DNA of 64,000 bases from Sulfurimonas sp. Its GTDB lineage: Bacteria; Campylobacterota; Campylobacteria; Campylobacterales; Sulfurimonadaceae. The notes under the pieces were generated by a model. It was not told where the DNA came from. It searched no databases and saw only the letters and a list, made by a program, of their open reading frames with translations. Positions 15,401-24,752 of the stretch are shown here, one piece after another (the first letter of the stretch is position 1; every line of letters begins with the position of its first letter). The stretch covers positions 682,001-746,000 of the forward strand of contig NZ_JAQTOD010000001.1 in NCBI RefSeq assembly GCF_028713515.1, written 5' to 3'. Made by a program: the position numbers and the translations under genes.

Positions 15401-18400
15401 ATGTCACTAAAAGTTGTACTATCTCACAAAACACACTATAAATATGACAAATATATTTCGCTCTCACCACATATCATCAGACTTCGTCCTGCTCCTCATA
15501 GCAGAACACCGATTGAAGCATATTCACTAAAAATTACGCCTGAGAACCACTTCATAAATTGGCAACAAGACCCATTTGGAAACTATCTAGCTAGAATCGT
15601 TTTTCCAGAAAAAGTAAAAGAGTTTGGGATTGATGTCGAGATTATCACGGATTTGATATCTATAAATCCATTTGATTTTTTTGTAGACGAATCGGCACAA
15701 AATTTCCCTTTTATCTACAGCAAAGAGCTACAAAAAGAGCTTGTTCCATATCTTGAGATTACAGAAGATGGAAAAAAACTCAAAAAGTTTATCAATTCAC
15801 TTGACTTAAAACCTCGTCCGATCATTGACTTTTTAGTCTATCTTAACTCAGAAATCTACAAACATCTAAAATATACTATCAGGCTAGAAGTTGGTGTGCA
15901 AACATGTGAAGTTACACTAAATAAAAAGCTTGGAAGCTGTAGGGATTACGCATGGCTTTTTGTTCAAACTCTTCGTCATTTAGGTCTTGCTTCAAGATTT
16001 GTCTCTGGTTATCTTGTGCAGTTAAAAGCCGATGTTGAGTCGCTTGATGGTCCTAGCGGTCCGCAGGATGATTTTACAGACCTGCATGCCTGGACTGAAG
16101 TTTATCTACCGGGGGCTGGCTGGGTTGGACTTGATTCAACAAGCGGACTTTTTGCAGGAGAGGGTCATATCCCGCTTGCTTGTACTCCATCGTTTGAGAG
16201 TGCGCACGCTATTGAGGGGATGAGCGATAAGTGTGAAACAGAATTTACCTACTCAAATACGGTGACTAGAATCTTTGAGTCTCCGCGCGTAACCAAACCT
16301 TACAGAGATGACCAATGGAGTGATATTTACAAGCTTGGATTTGATGTTGATGCCGAACTTAAGCGAAACGATGTAAGACTCTCCATGGGCGGTGAGCCGA
16401 CATTTGTATCGATTGACGATATGGAATCGCCGCAATGGAACACAGAGGCTGATGGAGCACACAAAAGAGAGCTTGCAGACAGACTTTCTCGCAGACTTCT
16501 TGGCTCATTTACCAGAGGCGGTTTGCTTCACTACGCACAGGGAAAATGGTACCCTGGAGAACCTGTTCCGAGATGGCAAACTTCGATTATCTGGAGAAAA
16601 GATAGAAAAAATATCTGGAAAAATCCGGAGTTGTTTGCAGATATGAACGAGAGTTACAACTATACAAACGAAGATGCAGAGATGTTTATAAACACTCTAG
16701 CACTTGCTTTGTCCGTAAATAGAAAAAATATTCTAAAAGCCTATGAAGACCCGTTTTACTACATTATGAAAGAGGCGTCTCTGCCGATAGACATCGACAT
16801 AATGAAAGTTGATTTGAAGGATTCACTAGAGAGACAAAATATAGCAAAAGCTCTCTCTCACGGTCTAAACAATCCGGTTGGATTTGTATTGCCGCTAAAC
16901 TTTTCGCAAGAAAAATGGATAAGTTCCGGATGGGCATTTAGAAGAGGAGAACTCTATCTAATCCCTGGAAATTCGCCTCTGGGGCTTAGGCTTCCGATGG
17001 ATTCTCTGATGGAGAAACCAAAAGCGGAAGTTCCGGCAAATTTTGAATCTGACTTTTTTGCAGATGCGCAAAAGCTTGCAAAATATAGAAAGCAAGCAAG
17101 AAAAAAATTAAAAGAGTTGCAAGAACTCCAAATAACTCACAATGAAGAACACATCTTTGTTAGAACTGCACTAAACATTGAAATAAGAGACGGGAAGCTA
17201 CACATCTTCCTGCCACCGCTTAGCAGCATTGAACCATTTTTAGAGCTTGCGGCATCCATTGAGGCAGTTGCCGAGAACCTAAACATAAAAGTTGTTCTGG
17301 AGGGGTATGAACCTACTCATGATTTACGCCTTGACACCATAAAAGTAACTCCTGACCCAGGGGTTATTGAAGTAAATATCCAACCGGCGACTTCATGGGG
17401 AGATTTGAGCGATAATCTTTTAAAACTGTACGACGATGCAAGAAAATCTCGCCTTGGAACCGAGAAGTTTATGCTTGATGGAAAACACACCGGAACGGGC
17501 GGAGGAAACCATGTAACAATCGGTGCCATGAAGCCATCGGACAGCCCGCTTCTAAGACGCCCAGAACTGCTAAGAAGCCTTATTACATTTTGGCAGCATC
17601 ATCCTGGTCTTTCATACCTCTTCTCCGGTGCGTTTATCGGTCCTACATCTCAAGCACCGCGCGTTGATGAGGGGAGAGCCGAGAATCTTTATGAGCTGGA
17701 AATTGCATTTTCACAAATCCCAGAAGATGGCGAAGTTCCTTTTTGGCTTACGGATAGGCTGTTTCGCCATATGTTAACAGACATCACGGGAAACACGCAT
17801 CGCTCTGAATTCTGCATAGATAAACTCTATTCGCCGGATTCTAGCTCTGGGAGGCTGGGCATTTTAGAGCTTCGTGCGTTTGATATGCCGCCGCACCCGC
17901 AAATGGCACTACTGCAAATGCTTCTTGTGCGAACACTTGTTTCACTGTTTTGGAGAAAACCGTATAAGCATAAACTTGTTCGCTGGGGGACACAGCTTCA
18001 TGATAAGTTTTTGTTAGAACACTATGTTAAAGAGGATATCAGAGATATAGTTGAGTTTTTAAATAACGAGGGATATGAGTTCAGACTTGATTGGTTTGAC
18101 CCATTTTTTGAGTTTAGATTTCCGCTTTATGGAATGGCGAGTGTTGAGAATTTTCATCTTGAACTCCGCGGAGCAATTGAGCCTTGGAATGTTTTAGGCG
18201 AAGAGAGCGGCTCGCAGGGAACGGCAAGATATGTCGACTCTTCACTAGAGAGAGTTCAAGTAAAGGTTAGTAATTTTACACCGGAGAGATTTGTTCTAAC
18301 ATGTAACTCCGTTGTTGTTCCGCTAAGTCCAACGGGTGTTGAGGGAGAGTTTGTCGCCGGAGTAAAATATAAAGCGTGGCAACCATGGTCGGCTCTTCAT

Positions 18401-18772
18401 CCGACAATCGGTGTTGATACTCCGCTTGTTTTTGATGTGGTTGATACTTGGAACCAACGCTCCATTGGCGGCATGAGCTATTTTGTCACTCATCCCGGTG
18501 GGCGAACATATGATACTTTCCCGGTAAACAGCTATGAAGCAGAGTCAAGACGCACAAATAGATTTTGGAATTTTAACCATACGCAAGGCGAGATTGAGTA
18601 TATCTCATCGGCCATCGTTAAACAATCGGTAGTGGAAATCAACGGCACAAAAAGAGCAGTTTTAGCAAAAGAGAGCTCCAAAGAGAAGAAAAAATTTCTA
18701 TATCAGCATGTGCCTCAAAGTCTAGAGTATCCAAACACGCTTGACTTAAGAAGAAAATGGGCAAAACAGTAA
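15401..18772 (+). CDS. Transglutaminase-like cysteine peptidase fused to DUF2126 putative amidoligase
   Basis: A 1123-residue fusion. Residues 1-300 are a transglutaminase-like domain with the triad Cys180 (LGSCRDYAW), His229 (DLHAWTEVY) and Asp245 (GLDSTSG). From about residue 320 (RLSMGGEPTFVSIDD) to near the end is DUF2126, a domain that published domain analysis has proposed to be a glutamine-synthetase-like amidoligase; DGKHTGTGGGNHVTIGAMKP is a characteristic segment. No signal peptide is visible, so it should be cytoplasmic. It has AAAGGA upstream and is followed after 3 bases by the ATP-grasp/alpha-E gene. Similar fusions accompany alpha-E proteins in many bacteria; the substrate is unknown. 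Confidence 0.88.
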   Translation: MSLKVVLSHKTHYKYDKYISLSPHIIRLRPAPHSRTPIEAYSLKITPENHFINWQQDPFGNYLARIVFPEKVKEFGIDVEIITDLISINPFDFFVDESAQNFPFIYSKELQKELVPYLEITEDGKKLKKFINSLDLKPRPIIDFLVYLNSEIYKHLKYTIRLEVGVQTCEVTLNKKLGSCRDYAWLFVQTLRHLGLASRFVSGYLVQLKADVESLDGPSGPQDDFTDLHAWTEVYLPGAGWVGLDSTSGLFAGEGHIPLACTPSFESAHAIEGMSDKCETEFTYSNTVTRIFESPRVTKPYRDDQWSDIYKLGFDVDAELKRNDVRLSMGGEPTFVSIDDMESPQWNTEADGAHKRELADRLSRRLLGSFTRGGLLHYAQGKWYPGEPVPRWQTSIIWRKDRKNIWKNPELFADMNESYNYTNEDAEMFINTLALALSVNRKNILKAYEDPFYYIMKEASLPIDIDIMKVDLKDSLERQNIAKALSHGLNNPVGFVLPLNFSQEKWISSGWAFRRGELYLIPGNSPLGLRLPMDSLMEKPKAEVPANFESDFFADAQKLAKYRKQARKKLKELQELQITHNEEHIFVRTALNIEIRDGKLHIFLPPLSSIEPFLELAASIEAVAENLNIKVVLEGYEPTHDLRLDTIKVTPDPGVIEVNIQPATSWGDLSDNLLKLYDDARKSRLGTEKFMLDGKHTGTGGGNHVTIGAMKPSDSPLLRRPELLRSLITFWQHHPGLSYLFSGAFIGPTSQAPRVDEGRAENLYELEIAFSQIPEDGEVPFWLTDRLFRHMLTDITGNTHRSEFCIDKLYSPDSSSGRLGILELRAFDMPPHPQMALLQMLLVRTLVSLFWRKPYKHKLVRWGTQLHDKFLLEHYVKEDIRDIVEFLNNEGYEFRLDWFDPFFEFRFPLYGMASVENFHLELRGAIEPWNVLGEESGSQGTARYVDSSLERVQVKVSNFTPERFVLTCNSVVVPLSPTGVEGEFVAGVKYKAWQPWSALHPTIGVDTPLVFDVVDTWNQRSIGGMSYFVTHPGGRTYDTFPVNSYEAESRRTNRFWNFNHTQGEIEYISSAIVKQSVVEINGTKRAVLAKESSKEKKKFLYQHVPQSLEYPNTLDLRRKWAKQ

Positions 18773-18775
18773 ATC

Positions 18776-21259
18776 ATGGCTCTTTTTGATTCATATATTT
18801 CGGAATCATCTTTTGATGAACTGTTTGATAGCAACCGTAACATAAGAGATTATTGGAAAAACATACTTGAGGCTCTTGAGTCTGCCGGTTTAGAGACTCT
18901 AAATAAAAAACAAGCAGATATCGATTGGCACCTGCAAGATAATGGTGTTACTTACAACATATATGGGAATGATAATATTACTAACCGCTCATGGAGCCTA
19001 GACCCAATACCATTTGTTATAAGTGAGGGTGAGTGGGAGCAGATAAAAAAAGGGCTAGTCCAAAGAGCAAAACTTCTAAATCTAATCCTCAAAGATATAT
19101 ATTCCGAGCAGAAGTTAATCAAAGACGGCATCATTCCGGCTGAGATTATCTATACAGACAAAGGTTATGCGACTGAAGTATTTAATCTTGGGGAGAGGGA
19201 TGATTTCAATCTCTACTTCTATGCAACAGACATCGCAAGAGGACCTGATGGCAAGATGTGGGTTATCGGCGATAAAACACAAGCACCCTCAGGGCTTGGA
19301 TATGCAATAGAAAATAGACTCACTATGAATATCATCTCAAAAGAGCTATATCCAAATATAAACACAAAAAAGCTGTTTCATTTTATTGATGAATTTAAAG
19401 AGCTGATCAAAAATCTAACAAACGGCGACACATCTTCGGCTGCAATACTAACCCCCGGACCATATAACGAGACATATTTTGAGCATGCCTATCTAAGCTC
19501 CTTTTTGGAGATAAACCTAGTGCAAGGTGATGACCTGCTTAGCAAAAATGGCGCATTGTGGCTAAAGAGCCTCGGCGGTCTTAAAAAAATAGATACGCTA
19601 CTGCGAAGAGTTGATGATAGATTTTGCGATCCTCTTGAGTTAAACAGCAGCTCAAAACTCGGTGTTGCCGGCTTTATTGAGTCGATTAGACAAAATAACC
19701 TACGAGTCATAAACCCAATAGGCAGTGCCATCTTAGAAAACAGAGAGCTGAACCCTTTTATGAACAAGATTGCGGAGTATTTTCTACAAGAAGAGCTAAT
19801 CCTTCCTCAAGTCGCAACATGGTGGTGCGGTCAAAAAGAGGAGTTAAAATTTGTTCTAAAAAATCTAAACCTTCTAATAATAAAAAAAATAGATACCACA
19901 CAAGAGAGTGTAGTCTATTTCGGAAAAGATTTAACAAAAAAAGAGCTTCTTAGTCTCGCTAAACTCATAAGACAAAACCCAAGCAAATATATAGCACAAG
20001 AGGAGATAAGCTTCTCGACAACACCATACTACGGCAATGGCAAGATTGAGCCAAGAAATGCACTTATTAGAACATTTTGTCTAAAAAACAGTGATAGCTA
20101 TAGTGTTATGGATGGCGGACTTGTCAGGGTATCTCATGTTGAGAATGCACCTCTAGTCTCATCGCAAAAAGGCGGAACAAGTAAAGATTTATGGATACTC
20201 TCAAGCAAAGACGAAATTGAGTATCAAGATGATGCTTCAAGACACACAAAATATATAGTTACCGCCATAGAGAACATCTCAACACTTAGAGCGGAAAATC
20301 TATTTTGGCTGGGAAGATACCTCTCTAGAGCAATATACACAACAAGATTTATAATTTTCATTGTAAAAAAATTGACAAATCTGTATCGCTACGAGATTTC
20401 AAATTCGAAAAAAGCGCAAGATATTCTACAAAAAGCCTTAACACATCTAACTATGACATATCCCGGGTTTTTAGATGAGGATAAAATAGACATAGATCCG
20501 ATGGTTGAAATTTTATCTGTAATTAAAAACAGTTCATATAGTGGTTCGCTCTCATCGATAATATATATGCTCTCAAACTCAAACATAAGCTTAAAAGATC
20601 TACTAGCTATAGAATCCACTAAACTTTTAGAAAATATACAAAGAGAGCTCGGTCAATTTATACCTAAAACAGACTCTACAAGCATTGAAGTTGCCAATGA
20701 TCTCGACAAACTGCTTATCTATCTTATAGCCTACAAAGAGCTTGTTAGAGATAGTATATTTAAAGAGCAGGGATTAATACTCTATGATATAGGATACAAC
20801 ATCGAATGTACCTTAGTACTTATCTCAAAAGCCAGATCTATGTTATGCTTAAGACTAAGCAAATCCGTTACATATGATATCCTTGAAGCGATGCTCAACT
20901 CTATGGAGAGTATGAATGCCTACAGGGCGCAATATAAAAGCTCATTAATGCTCGAGAGCGTAGTAGAATTTTTAGTGCTCAACAGGCAATTTCCAAAGTC
21001 TATTGCACATATGGCAGATAGACTGGCAGAAGATTTCAAACTGCTTCCAAAATCTAAAAATTATCTAACAAATTATGAAAAACCTATTAATCAGGCACGC
21101 ATATTTTTAGAACAACTAAACATAAAAGATATGATGGCAATGGATGACGATGGAGCTGTTTATATGAAATTAGACAGTGCTTTATCTGAGTTGTCAAACT
21201 ACTTCTCAGAGTGCTCAAACGAGTTTACAAAAACATATTTTTCCCATTATGACGAGTAA
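18776..21259 (+). CDS. Circularly permuted ATP-grasp ligase fused to alpha-E domain
   Basis: An 827-residue fusion. About residues 1-490 are a circularly permuted ATP-grasp type 2 domain (DUF404/DUF407): KTQAPSGLGYAIENR, ILTPGPYNETYFEHAYLSSF and the C-terminal VSSQKGGTSKDLWIL are family hallmarks. From about residue 505 (LRAENLFWLGRYLSRAIYTT) is an alpha-helical alpha-E domain (DUF403). ATP-grasp enzymes join a carboxylate to an amine through an acyl phosphate; the acceptor here is unknown. In the opposite-strand half of the cluster the same two domains are separate genes. It starts 3 bases after the DUF2126 gene and ends 5 bases before the next transglutaminase, so all three form an operon. 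Confidence 0.9.
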   Translation: MALFDSYISESSFDELFDSNRNIRDYWKNILEALESAGLETLNKKQADIDWHLQDNGVTYNIYGNDNITNRSWSLDPIPFVISEGEWEQIKKGLVQRAKLLNLILKDIYSEQKLIKDGIIPAEIIYTDKGYATEVFNLGERDDFNLYFYATDIARGPDGKMWVIGDKTQAPSGLGYAIENRLTMNIISKELYPNINTKKLFHFIDEFKELIKNLTNGDTSSAAILTPGPYNETYFEHAYLSSFLEINLVQGDDLLSKNGALWLKSLGGLKKIDTLLRRVDDRFCDPLELNSSSKLGVAGFIESIRQNNLRVINPIGSAILENRELNPFMNKIAEYFLQEELILPQVATWWCGQKEELKFVLKNLNLLIIKKIDTTQESVVYFGKDLTKKELLSLAKLIRQNPSKYIAQEEISFSTTPYYGNGKIEPRNALIRTFCLKNSDSYSVMDGGLVRVSHVENAPLVSSQKGGTSKDLWILSSKDEIEYQDDASRHTKYIVTAIENISTLRAENLFWLGRYLSRAIYTTRFIIFIVKKLTNLYRYEISNSKKAQDILQKALTHLTMTYPGFLDEDKIDIDPMVEILSVIKNSSYSGSLSSIIYMLSNSNISLKDLLAIESTKLLENIQRELGQFIPKTDSTSIEVANDLDKLLIYLIAYKELVRDSIFKEQGLILYDIGYNIECTLVLISKARSMLCLRLSKSVTYDILEAMLNSMESMNAYRAQYKSSLMLESVVEFLVLNRQFPKSIAHMADRLAEDFKLLPKSKNYLTNYEKPINQARIFLEQLNIKDMMAMDDDGAVYMKLDSALSELSNYFSECSNEFTKTYFSHYDE

Positions 21260-21264
21260 AAAAA

Positions 21265-22197
21265 ATGATTTATGAAATTTACCACAGAACAATATTTGAC
21301 TACCAAAGCATAGTAACTTTTAGTCACAACATAGCAAGAATAAAACCAAGAGAGAGTGCGTATCAAAAATTACTGAATTTCTCTATGGAGATAGAACCTG
21401 AAGTTTTTGAGTCATTTGAGTTTGTAGATATGTTTGGGAACAACAACAAACATCTCCTTATCAGAGAGCCTCACCAATCTTTAAGTGTTGTCGGGAAATC
21501 AAAAGTTCATCTCTATACGGATTTAATACAAAACAACACTAACTCTATTATGCGAAACAGTATAACCTATGCTAAAGCGCTGGAGAGACTCTCCGGTTTT
21601 CATTCGGACGACATAAGCGCAAAACAGTTTCTTTTTGAGTCGGAACTTATTCCAAATGCCTCTTTGGCTATAAAAAAATATGCTCTTGAGTCGTTTCATA
21701 AAAACAGAGATATTTTTGAAGCAACGGATGAGTTTATGAGAAGAATTTTTAATGATTTTGCGTTTATTAGCGGATTTAGCACTATCACAACACCGATAGA
21801 GACAATTTTCGAGGCAAAAAAAGGCGTATGTCAAGATTTTGCGCAGTTCGCAATATCAGCTCTAAGAGCCATAGGATTGCCTGCAAAATATGTAAGCGGG
21901 TATATCGAAACAAAGCCGCAAGATGGTGAGGTGAAATTTTTTGGAACAGATGCATCACATGCTTGGTTTAGCGTATATATACCAAATGCAGGATGGGCAA
22001 ATTTTGATCCAACTAATAATATAATCCCGACTGATCAACATATCATTTTAGGTTCAGGAAGAGACTATAACGACATATCGCCTCTAAAGGGAGTGGTTTC
22101 AAGCAGTGGAAGCAGCCGGCTTAGTGTTATGGTAGATGTAAAAAGAGTAGATGCAGAGGAGCTTATGAGACAGCAGATGCAGATGCAATCACAGTAA
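21265..22197 (+). CDS. Transglutaminase-like cysteine peptidase
   Basis: A 310-residue stand-alone transglutaminase-like protein with an N-terminal beta domain (MIYEIYHRTIFDYQ) and catalytic triad Cys189 (KKGVCQDFAQF), His232 (ASHAWFSVY) and Asp248 (NFDPTNN). Such bacterial proteins are predicted amide-bond hydrolases or transferases and are often encoded beside alpha-E and ATP-grasp proteins. The C-terminus ends in a Gln/Met-rich tail (RQQMQMQSQ). It is the last gene of the plus-strand arm. Its stop codon is one base from the stop of the converging minus-strand hydrolase gene, with no terminator between. Confidence 0.88.
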   Translation: MIYEIYHRTIFDYQSIVTFSHNIARIKPRESAYQKLLNFSMEIEPEVFESFEFVDMFGNNNKHLLIREPHQSLSVVGKSKVHLYTDLIQNNTNSIMRNSITYAKALERLSGFHSDDISAKQFLFESELIPNASLAIKKYALESFHKNRDIFEATDEFMRRIFNDFAFISGFSTITTPIETIFEAKKGVCQDFAQFAISALRAIGLPAKYVSGYIETKPQDGEVKFFGTDASHAWFSVYIPNAGWANFDPTNNIIPTDQHIILGSGRDYNDISPLKGVVSSSGSSRLSVMVDVKRVDAEELMRQQMQMQSQ

Positions 22198-22198
22198 C

Positions 22199-23134
22199 TC
22201 ATCCGCTCCCAATTAGCCTAAATGTCAATGTACCTTCTAAAATCAAACCATTTTTATAACAGCAGACAATCATTCCATTACATGGTGCTAGGAAATTATA
22301 TATAATCTCCCCATTTAGAGAGTGAACAATCTGACCAATCACATCATCTTTACTTACGCAAGTACCCTCTTTTCTCGTAGTAATAAAGATACCGCTTTTG
22401 GGTGCTTTTACTATCTCGACCTCATCTTGTGTTGCGACTGTTGACTCAAAACCATTTAAAACTTTATACCCTATTAGTCCATTTTTACTAAGAAACTGAA
22501 CAATACCCTCAAAAATCTCATTTGAACTATTTATGTCAATCTGATTTGCATTCGGACAAATTATAGAGTAGGCTTTTGTCTCCCAAAGCTGCCAATTATA
22601 CTGAAGCGTAACAGTATCTATTGGGGTTAATTCCTTATGACTGATAAGTCTAAAACCAAATGTTTTAGCACCCTCTATATCCTCAAAACCAGATTTAAAA
22701 AGCTTGACATACGGAATACAGTTGGAGAGATCATCTCTGCTCTCCAAAATAATTCCATAGTTATAACCACAAATTGCGTCAAACACTTTTTTTGCTATTC
22801 TTTGTGTTGTTTCTCCAAGCTCATACCCAGGAAACATCATATTTATATCTGTTTTATCTAATGGCCAAAATCTCTCGTTAATATTTAGCGCATAGCTGTT
22901 GATAGATGGGATAATAAGTATATTTCCTTTTATCTTATCTTCATTTTGAATCTTATTTTTTAGAAAATCGACTAACTTTGAGGCAGTGTAGAGAGGAAGT
23001 ATGTTTTTTCCCTCCATAGCGCCGACAACGGCAACGCTCGGAGCCTCTGGGTCACTCCCCTCAAAGAGATAACCCTCAATTACCAAAGGGGCACGATTTA
23101 AAGAGGTAAATTTTGCTATTTCAACTATTTTCAT
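22199..23134 (-). CDS. AstE/aspartoacylase-like protein lacking the usual zinc ligands
   Basis: This 311-residue protein is a paralogue of its upstream neighbour and has the same overall layout, including the C-terminal beta-rich domain (IVKAPKSGIFITT, LAPCNGMIVCC). The zinc motif HGDELEG of the family is replaced by GAMEGKNILP (residues 38-47), with no histidine. The second ligand region DIHSS is replaced by LESRDD (about residues 130-135). It may be a non-catalytic subunit, a binding protein or an enzyme with altered chemistry. Its ATG overlaps the neighbour's stop by 4 bp, so the pair is translationally coupled and may form a heteromer. Confidence 0.75.
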   Translation of the reverse strand: MKIVEIAKFTSLNRAPLVIEGYLFEGSDPEAPSVAVVGAMEGKNILPLYTASKLVDFLKNKIQNEDKIKGNILIIPSINSYALNINERFWPLDKTDINMMFPGYELGETTQRIAKKVFDAICGYNYGIILESRDDLSNCIPYVKLFKSGFEDIEGAKTFGFRLISHKELTPIDTVTLQYNWQLWETKAYSIICPNANQIDINSSNEIFEGIVQFLSKNGLIGYKVLNGFESTVATQDEVEIVKAPKSGIFITTRKEGTCVSKDDVIGQIVHSLNGEIIYNFLAPCNGMIVCCYKNGLILEGTLTFRLIGSG

Positions 23135-24075
23135 CTATCTTTTTCTCCAAAGATTCTAGCAAGCAGCGAACCCTCATAAACAACCGGAAACTCGCGAAGA
23201 GTAAACAAAATACCGCCGTTTGGGGCATAAAGCGTATCTAAAACAGTGCCAGTTAGTGGCTCAACTATCGTACCTATTTTCTCGTTTTTTTTGATAATTG
23301 CGCAATGGTCAAGGGCTGGAACAAATAGTCCGCTTGATGGGGAGTTAAGATAAAATACCTCTCCAACCTCGGACAAAAATGGCTCTCTTGCCTCAAATGA
23401 TTTCTCGGTAGTGATAATCCCCTCTTTTTTCATAAGGTTCAACATCCCGCACAAAAGCTGTTTTCCATACTCTTTTGTAACTCGCATACCGACACCCATC
23501 TCTACAACTAGGGTTTTTGTCCCCAAAGAGTTCATTGTATGTGAAAAAGTAGCTTCTAGAACCGTAACAGCGTCATGAATCCAGATAAAATCACAGTTTA
23601 ACTCTTTTGCAAGAGGAAGCGTTGAGTTTGAAAACTCCTTGTTAATTCTTATCTGCGGTATCTCTCTTAAGAAGATGTTAGATGAGTGTATATCTATTGC
23701 TATGTCACTCCCCTTTACATCCTGCACAAGGGCGTGAACAAGTTGTCCAGGTAAAAATCCATCCTCTCCACCTGGAAAGACTCTGTTTAGATCAACCTCA
23801 TAAAGAGGAAACCCTCTAGTGATAGTATCAATTCCAAGAGCATTTACTGCCGGATATATATCTATAATTCCGCTTATAGCATCCGGGTTTTCACTTAGCC
23901 AAGAAGTAAGAAGATAGATAGCATATTGACCTTCTAGCTCATCCCCGTGTGTACCACTCACTATGCTTATTCTTTTTAAATTATCACTCTTTTTAAACGG
24001 TTCAAACCTGCTTCTCTTTATGCTAAGTGTCTCACCTACTGGCAGTTGCGATGAAAATATCTCTTTTACCTGCAT
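23131..24075 (-). CDS. Succinylglutamate desuccinylase/aspartoacylase-family metallohydrolase
   Basis: An M14-like zinc hydrolase family protein (AstE/AspA) of 314 residues. The zinc ligands are visible as His43 and Glu46 in SGTHGDELEG and His130 in IAIDIHSSN; Glu192 in VVEMGVG fits the catalytic acid. These enzymes cut N-acyl amino acids or trim C-terminal amino acids from peptides. It lies directly after the alpha-E gene (2-base gap) and overlaps its degenerate paralogue by 4 bp. It is therefore part of the minus-strand arm of the ligase/transglutaminase cluster and could remove or edit the ligated group. Confidence 0.85.
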   Translation of the reverse strand: MQVKEIFSSQLPVGETLSIKRSRFEPFKKSDNLKRISIVSGTHGDELEGQYAIYLLTSWLSENPDAISGIIDIYPAVNALGIDTITRGFPLYEVDLNRVFPGGEDGFLPGQLVHALVQDVKGSDIAIDIHSSNIFLREIPQIRINKEFSNSTLPLAKELNCDFIWIHDAVTVLEATFSHTMNSLGTKTLVVEMGVGMRVTKEYGKQLLCGMLNLMKKEGIITTEKSFEAREPFLSEVGEVFYLNSPSSGLFVPALDHCAIIKKNEKIGTIVEPLTGTVLDTLYAPNGGILFTLREFPVVYEGSLLARIFGEKDR

Positions 24076-24077
24076 TA

Positions 24078-24749
24078 CTATCCTACTATTATTTTTGCGA
24101 TTCTCTTATCAATCTCAAACATAATGTTCTCTTGCTCCATACTTAAGCTTTGATACTCTTTGGCATCAGACTCGCTTTCACATGAAAGTTTTTTTATAAT
24201 TACATCTATGTTTTTAATCACTATTTCAACTATATCTCTATCCGCACCAAACCTCAGATAAAAATCAAGCTCCTCAACAATTTTTCCAAGTCTAAAAAAG
24301 TAGTCACTCGACTGTCTGCTTTTCCTTCTTGAGAGCGACCCCCAAATCTCACGAATAAGAGAGTGTGCACTGTCAATACACTGATGATTTATGTCTATTT
24401 TATTCTTGTAGGCTTTATCAAAAATACTGTTTAACTCCATAATCTCACCAAACGCTTCCGCATCTATTTGAGAGCGACAAATAATTGCATTTTCTCTTGC
24501 CTTCGAAGTTAAGCTATATATATTTGCTGTATGCTCACCCAAAAGTGCATTATTTAAAAAACTTTGTGAGTCCGAATACTCTAAATCTATGCCGAACTTT
24601 TTATAAAGGGCAATCCCAGCATTTTTATCAACATCTATTACGAAATCATAAGCCTTCATTACCCAAATAAGCGTTGATTCAATTCTCTCTAGATATCTTC
24701 CAAGCCAGTATAAGTGCGTAGCTACATTTGCTGTTAACAGTTGTTTCAT
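24078..24749 (-). CDS. Stand-alone alpha-E (DUF403) protein
   Basis: A 223-residue, mostly helical protein. The opening VATHLYWLGRYLERIESTLI matches the alpha-E signature, also present in the C-terminal half of the 18776 fusion. Alpha-E domains occur with circularly permuted ATP-grasp proteins; their biochemical role is not known. At 223 residues it is shorter than many family members (about 300), missing part of the C-terminal helices, but the reading frame is intact. It follows the ATP-grasp gene after 3 bases and precedes the metallohydrolase pair. Confidence 0.85.
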   Translation of the reverse strand: MKQLLTANVATHLYWLGRYLERIESTLIWVMKAYDFVIDVDKNAGIALYKKFGIDLEYSDSQSFLNNALLGEHTANIYSLTSKARENAIICRSQIDAEAFGEIMELNSIFDKAYKNKIDINHQCIDSAHSLIREIWGSLSRRKSRQSSDYFFRLGKIVEELDFYLRFGADRDIVEIVIKNIDVIIKKLSCESESDAKEYQSLSMEQENIMFEIDKRIAKIIVG

Positions 24750-24752
24750 ACT

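Noticed and set aside
22637..22861. Plus-strand open frame inside the altered AstE-like gene
   Set aside because: Antisense shadow within a well-supported gene; no start signal.
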